From: Agapanthus africanus
Taxonomy: Eukaryota; Streptophyta; Magnoliopsida; Asparagales; Amaryllidaceae
Assembly: GCA_030015575.1 (NCBI GenBank)
Contig: CM057344.1
Span: forward strand, 189,303,044 to 189,367,043
Length of the DNA stretch: 64,000 bases
Direction of reading: 5' to 3'
Both the position numbers and the translations under genes were made by a program. The first letter of the stretch is position 1. Every line of letters starts with the position of its first letter. Positions 58,815 to 64,000 of the stretch are shown in pieces. A model generated the notes under the pieces. That model searched no databases, was not told the DNA's origin, and worked only from the letters and a program-made list of their open reading frames with translations.

Positions 58815-59236
58815 TTGACTCACCAGGACGCTCAGGCGTCAAATGCTGTGGTTTCAGGTATCCTTTCTGTATGTTCTTATGATGCACATGTCCTTTTTTA
58901 TCCGGGGTCTGCGCATTCGTATGTTTCTATGCACTTCGTGCCGAGGTTAAGCCGAAAGTCGTGTTTGCCTGATCAGCCACTTGTCGTGACTACTCCTGTA
59001 GAAGAGTTGTTTGTTGCGCGACACGTGTTCCGATCGTGTGCTGTCCGTTTAGGAGACAGAGATCTGTCCGTCGACTTGATCCTTCTTGAGATGTTGGACT
59101 TCGACGTTCTGTTGGGCATGGACTGGCTAGCTACTTGCTATGCGTCCGTGGACTGCCGCGAGAAGACAGTTAGGTTTTGTTTTCCCGGTGAGTCAGTGTT
59201 TGTTGTGCAGGGGGACCGTGGTGTCGCCCTCACAGT
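58815..59236 (+). pseudogene. G1 protease remnant
   Basis: A retroviral-type aspartic protease region. PGSAHSYVS sits where relatives carry the catalytic triad, and DVLLGMDWLATCYASVDC is the conserved C-terminal part. Fossil. Confidence 0.82.
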
Positions 59237-59677
59237 TTGATTTCTGTCCTTTGCGCTAGTCGGCTTTTGAGAAGGGGATGTCGGGGATTCTTGGCTTTCA
59301 TTCATGATACTGGAGCCACAGTGGAGTCGTTGGACCAGGTTTCTACCGTGCGAGAGTTTCCCGACGTCTTTCTCGATGAGTTACCTGGGTTGCCGCCAGA
59401 GCGCGATATTGAGTTCTGCATTGATCTGATTCCTGGCACGGAGCCTATTTCGATACCGCCTTATCGGATGGCTCCGGCAGAGCTTAGAGAGCTTAAAGAT
59501 CAATTGCAAGAGTTGCTCGATTTGGGACTTGTACGTCCGAGTGTTTCGCCGTGGGGAGCTCCTGTTCTGTTCGTCAAGAAGAAGGACGGCAGTTTGAGGC
59601 TATGTGTGGATTATCGTCAGTTGAACCGAGTTACGGTGCGGAACAGGTATCCTTTACCTCACATTGACGATTTCTAA
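59237..59677 (+). pseudogene. G1 reverse transcriptase remnant, N-terminal part
   Basis: Reads ...[20 protein letters not shown], then [20 protein letters not shown] and [17 protein letters not shown], the standard start of a Ty3/Gypsy reverse transcriptase. The catalytic YxDD part is not in this piece. Fossil. Confidence 0.88.
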
Positions 59678-59679
59678 GA

Positions 59680-59974
59680 TTGATTTACGGATGTTCACCC
59701 TGTTTTCCATGTGTCAATGCTTCGTAGATACCTTCATGAACCTTCTCACATGATTCAGCACGAGACCGTTCAGCTTGAGCGCGATCTTTCGTTCACCGAG
59801 CAGCCGGTAGTTATTTTGGATCGGCAGATGAAGAAACTTCGGTCAAGGGTCTTGCCGTCTGTGAAAGTTCTTTGGCGTAACCCTACTAGTGAGGAGATCA
59901 CTTGGGCGGCCGAGTGCGAGATGCAGAAGAAATTCCCTCATCTCTTTGAAGGTACGCTTAGTATGAAATTTTAA
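59680..59974 (+). pseudogene. G1 integrase C-terminal/chromodomain tail remnant
   Basis: VFHVSMLRRYLHEPSH, then QPVVILDRQMKKLRSRVLPS, VKVLWRNPTSEEITWAAE and KKFPHLF. This is the end of a chromovirus integrase with its chromodomain-like tail, which in relatives directs insertion toward heterochromatin. Fossil. Confidence 0.85.
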
Positions 59975-59994
59975 TTTGGGGACCGAATTTCTAT

Positions 59995-60006
59995 AAGGAG
60001 GGAGAT
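59995..60006 (+). other. G1 polypurine tract
   Basis: AAGGAGGGAGAT directly before the 3' LTR start TGTAACG. Confidence 0.88.
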
Positions 60007-60700
60007 TGTAACGTTTTAGAAATCGTTATGCGAATTTTTCCGTTTTAGGGTTAAATTTTCAGTATTTTCCGTTTTAACCCGACTGTGTTCAAACGAGCAT
60101 ATAGACTTGCCAGCACCTAGTTTAGCTAAAATAATGCTAGTGCGCAAGCTTTGGGGGTATATGGGACGTTTTGGTTCAATTAGAATTTTTTCCCAATTTT
60201 AATATTATTTTAATGCGGTATTCACATTTTGGGAAATTTCTCTTAAGCGATCTTTTCAACATTTATGTTTGTTTTAATTCAACCCTTCTCTTAATATCTA
60301 GATCTTTGTGTTGACTAAAGGATTAAAAGGTTTAAGATTAAAGAAAAAAGAAAAGAATTGCAAGAGGTGCATGAATGTGCATGTGAATGCATTTATTGCA
60401 TTTAATGCTAGAATTAGCTAGAAACTCCACACAATTTCCTCACCTCCTTCATTTTGGCCAAGTTCCTCCTTCTTTCTTCTGCCTTTGATCTTTCTTTCCC
60501 CATTTGCAACAATATCAAAGCTCATAAATCCCCAAAATTCCCAAAATATATCACAAAAATACTACAAATCTTGGTTTTTGCTTATTGATCACTTGGAGCT
60601 TGGAAAGCTTGGATCTTGGGAGCAAGGATTGTTAGGTATAATCCCTAATCCGTTAATTTAGAGTTTTTATTTTATGTAGCTCGTTGGTTATTGTTTAGAA

Positions 60701-62920
60701 TGTTAGTTGTATGTATGCCCTAGAGGCCAGTATTGTTCAGATGATGTATATTATATTGGATGCTTGGACATATATAGAGATGACTTTCTTGCTCGATATG
60801 ATAGTATGCTATCTGGTTACTCTTTATCTTAACATGTACACTTGTCTCTTTAAACTGTCTTATAGTTACATGTTGATAAAGCCCTTAGGAAGTGTACTTG
60901 ACTACCTGGACTATGATGCAGATCAAACTAGTGGGGACATGGTAGTCCATAAGTACATCCTTCACGGTCCCTAGTCGTGGGTGTATCGAGACAGGGCATC
61001 GATATACCAGTGTAGACTAGCGTATACGCTTCTCGACCCATGAGATGGGCGATGGATGATCCCATATCCATTGGTGTTTGACATCAGAGATGGTATACGG
61101 GTGCTCAGTGGAGACTGGGTACACTGGACGGACTCGCTGAGAACTCCCAGATGGTATTATACCTCACGTCAGATGGCAGTTCTCAGGTGACACTTGTACA
61201 GGTTAGTCTGTAGACCCGAGATCGTCATAGAGTCTTGTGTGATTCCCACTGTGCTTTGATCTCCACCTTACCACGTCCATGAGGGCCTGCAAAACGGTGG
61301 TCTTTGGGTACAGTCCCGAGTCACATGGAGGCAATGAGCGATAGGAGGGGTTTCGTCTCTCCCGGTATTGGGGGTTGATGTTGCGCAGTGCTCGATTGGC
61401 CGTAACAGGGAAGTCCCTGGCCAGGGCTGATCAGAGATTTGCTGGTAAGTGTTACCAGTAGTTTCTCGACCCGTTAAGAGCCTCACATCGGCACGACTTA
61501 TCGGTTATTGGTGTCTGACGTTTACCACCCCTAGATTTGATATGCGACATATCAGACGAACAGACCGGACTGTACGGTAAGTGTTACTGGTTGGATTCAC
61601 AGGAGTATGAGCGGGCTAGCTCGTCGATCTTCTGATCGCTCAATACCCGGATGGCCGTTACGTTTAGCAGACCGCTTGCGGCTTGTAGGTGCTTGATATG
61701 ATCATCATCTGCTACCGGCGTATTGACGAGTCTTTAGAGTCCTACACAGAGCTTTCCTGGCTCAAGCGAAACGAAATAGGAGCGCATATAAGATATGTGC
61801 AGGACCGAGAATAATGCGTGTATGTGATACCGTATTCCATTCTCGCGATGAATGTATCGATTGGTTATATTCGATATAACCTGGATATCGAATCAACGAT
61901 TGATTCGATAAGCCGATACATAGGATACTTGTCGGTTATGTGCGATATGACTGGATCGTTAAGTCAAGTGTTGATTTAATGATTTAATGTATAATTATAT
62001 ATTTGATATATTGCTTTGCATTAGCTAGTATTAGTTCACTTTATATGGATTTTCTCACTTGATGTGCAAGAAGTATATGTGATATACTTTTGTGCACATA
62101 TTTGTATCATGTTTGATGATACTTGATCATTTAGTTAAGTGTGTAGAATTAAACCATGATTAATTTAATGATTAGGGTTTTGCATATTCATTTATTTATT
62201 TATTTGTTCATTTATTTATTTGGAAAAGATATAGATAAGAATGGTGGCTTTCTTTGTTTCTTATTGAAGCTTCATGAAGCTTTGACTTAGTCAACATTCT
62301 TGTCTCATGCTTAACCCTAACCATTTGAACTAACCCTAGTTCATTCTCTACACTTAACTATGGTTAAGATTATGATAAGTATTCATTTTCTTTTTCATTT
62401 TAAAAGACTTATCATATTCTTTCTTCTTCTTGATCTTCTTCTTGAAGAAAGAAAGCTTGATGCCATCAATGGCAACTTGAGTTCTAAAGTGAGAAATCCA
62501 ATTCTAAAGTGAACCCACTTCCTATTTCATCACCCTCTACCTCTTGCCAAGTTGTTTTGGGTGTTTTCTTCACAAGTTTCACAAATTTGTGAAGTCGGAG
62601 CTTGAACTTGTGATGCCTCGACGTAGATCATCTTCGGCACGAAGCCGACGACCGAGTCCGCCCATTTCCCCGATCAAGCGGACGATCGAGTCCGGGATTG
62701 GAGATGGACAGCGAGAGGACGCCTACGTGGAGCCAAGGAAGTGGATATCCGGATCTACAAAGGTTGTAGCTTCTTATCTTTAGTTAAGTTGTTAACTAGA
62801 TTCGTTTATCGCCTAAATTTCTAGTCAACGATCTAGTCTAGGGTTTCTCGGCACCGTAAAACCTAAAATTGGCATGGTTGATGCCTTATGAGACTTCATT
62901 AGCGTGCCTAGGACCCTACA
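60701..62920 (+). mobile_element. Solo Copia LTR
   Basis: 2220 bp, TGTTAGTTGTATGTATGCCC to ...TAGGACCCTACA, with no internal sequence and TAGAA on both sides (60696-60700 and 62921-62925). The unoccupied site is seen in the G1 5' LTR near 23314-23330 ('gtttagaacacgttagat'). A solo LTR with matching flanks is the usual product of recombination between the two LTRs of one element. A 79-codon frame from 62544 partly overlaps the conserved 'atgcctcgacgtagatc' block but is not open in most other LTRs. Confidence 0.95.
61862..61985. repeat. Dyad train in the solo LTR
   Basis: Decayed version of 3750-3866: GGTTATAT-TCG-ATATAACC, then arms of ATCGAATCAA and TTGATTCGAT around CGA, then a TTATGTGCGATATGAC block, then AAGTCAA-GTG-TTGATTT. 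Confidence 0.75.
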
Positions 62921-64000
62921 TAGAACACGTTAGATATCGATTCGTGAAATATCGTATTTTTTAGTGTCTTTTAGAGCCTCTGTGAACTGCCGTGACCTGC
63001 GATTTTTACAGAAATTTCAAACAAAATAATAGTGATGTACTAGTTAACCTAAGACACCACCTGAGACACGAGGACCGCCCCACCAGAATGGGCCGGCGAC
63101 CATTTAGCGAATTCCGGCGATGCCGGCTATATAGGGAGGTGCTGGGGTTTGGCTTTTGTGGGTAGTTGTCTGTTGTTGGTTAGGGGTGTTTGGTACTGTT
63201 TACTTTTTTAGTAACTGCAGTATGAAAAATCTGGAATCGTTTACCTATAATATAATCTTTTGAATCGGCGTGTTACGTAATCCGACACGAATCATGATCT
63301 GATGCAGCTGCTGTACACAATTTGTTTAGTATTGTCGCAACGCACGTTAGCTACTAGACGGAGACTTGTGAGTTAGTTTAGTGTTGGTGCGTCGTTTAAT
63401 GTTTAGTTTTACATTATATTAGTCAATTCTGAGATGTTTTCACTATTTGTGTGTTTGTGAATTTATAGCGTCGCAAGCGGGGACTTCGGACGCTGCGAAC
63501 AAGGGGAAACAGACAGTCGGATTTTCTTAGCTGGAGACCATTGGTGAGTAGATTTAATATCTACGGGAAAATCGCCCGTATGGCATTATGCGTCGGGGCG
63601 GATATGATATGATAGTTGCATGTTATTGCATATTAGTTAATTTCATACGAATGTCATTGCATAGTATTATCTGTTATACCTTGACTTGTACCTTTAGATA
63701 TAACACATTACTGACGGTTCATGTTGCACGAGCACTAGTTGTATGGTACACCCACATCGTCAGTAATTGCCATGACACGCACAAACCCCCTACATTCATG
63801 ATATGGTAGTGGATAGGGATAGTAGAGTTAGTAACTCTTATTCCATTGTGCATATGAAATATTGTGGACACATACATACGTGATATTGCATTGGGCAGGG
63901 ATAGTTGAGGTAGTGAACCTTAATCCATTTCACGTGTACCTTACTATAGCCACTTATACATCTTGCATACATATTGACATGTACACCCACATACTCTAGT

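Larger units (their letters stand above)
57360..60006 (+). mobile_element. Gypsy G1 internal region, Tekay/Del chromovirus
   Basis: The internal region is only about 2.65 kb, roughly half or less of what this clade normally carries, between LTRs of at least 3.4 kb. Recognisable parts are gag, protease, the first part of reverse transcriptase and the chromodomain-bearing integrase tail. The wording VSMLRRYLHEPSHMI...VKVLWRN...WAAECEMQKKFPHLF is characteristic of the Tekay/Del chromovirus tail. The element is incomplete and broken in several places. It is older than C1, which sits in its 5' LTR. Confidence 0.88.
60007..64000 (+). mobile_element. G1 3' LTR, split by a solo Copia LTR, runs off the window
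   Basis: Begins TGTAACGTTTTAGAAATCG and follows 22629 onward closely. After the insertion at 60701-62920 it continues from TAGAACACGTTAGATATCG to the window end, which corresponds to about 24315 in the 5' LTR. It carries about 65-70 bases near 63595-63670 that the 5' LTR lacks. Divergence between the two LTRs looks larger than for C1, in keeping with G1 being older. The short frame at 63588-63809 is inside this LTR and is not a gene. Confidence 0.9.

Overview
This window is repeat-dense flowering-plant DNA. It is almost entirely LTR retrotransposons inserted into one another, and I see no host gene, tRNA or rRNA. The plant assignment rests on a Ty1/Copia family with initiator-Met tRNA binding sites and long LTRs, and on a Ty3/Gypsy chromovirus of the Tekay/Del type. 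I cannot name the species.

Layout. (1) 1-6272 is a graveyard of older Copia LTRs: a very decayed reverse copy (1-1310), a pol remnant joined to a well-preserved 2.2 kb LTR (1341-4793), and a decayed forward LTR (4936-6215). (2) 6273-6715 is a long foldback, followed by about 760 bases that I cannot assign. (3) 7477-22628 is old Gypsy LTR sequence on the minus strand. It carries a 60-bp minisatellite that was split by Copia element C4 (10495-20904, target duplication GTATG). (4) From 22629 past the window end lies a forward Gypsy element, G1. Its 5' LTR (22629-57359) is split by Copia C1 (25286-56556, minus strand, TGTAG). C1 is split by C2 (27849-48593, minus strand, TAATC), and C2 is split by C3 (32549-42909, plus strand, GAAAC). 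G1's shortened internal region is 57360-60006. Its 3' LTR starts at 60007 and is split by a solo Copia LTR (60701-62920, TAGAA). Nesting is thus four levels deep, with 5-bp duplications visible at every intact Copia junction.

The Copia family. C1-C4 are each about 10.4 kb once nested insertions are removed. Each has 2.2 kb LTRs and a leader of about 3.1 kb between the primer-binding site and the pol remnants. I recognise no gag in any copy. LTR-pair differences counted by eye are about 7 (C4), 25 (C3), 47 (C2) and 75 (C1) per 2.2 kb. This order agrees with the nesting. All four have decayed coding capacity although the youngest has almost identical LTRs, so the family was probably moved by proteins supplied from elsewhere.

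The most interesting signal is in that leader. It holds a GC-rich hairpin about 200 bases after the primer-binding site, kept as a hairpin with different sequences in different copies. It also holds a set of three stem-loops displaying the same apical hairpin, TTGRC-NNNN-GTCAA. The tetraloop is identical in all three stem-loops of one element but differs between elements (CTCT, CTCC, CTGC, ATGC), in single-base steps. A further train of dyads with G-N-G centres lies in the LTRs.
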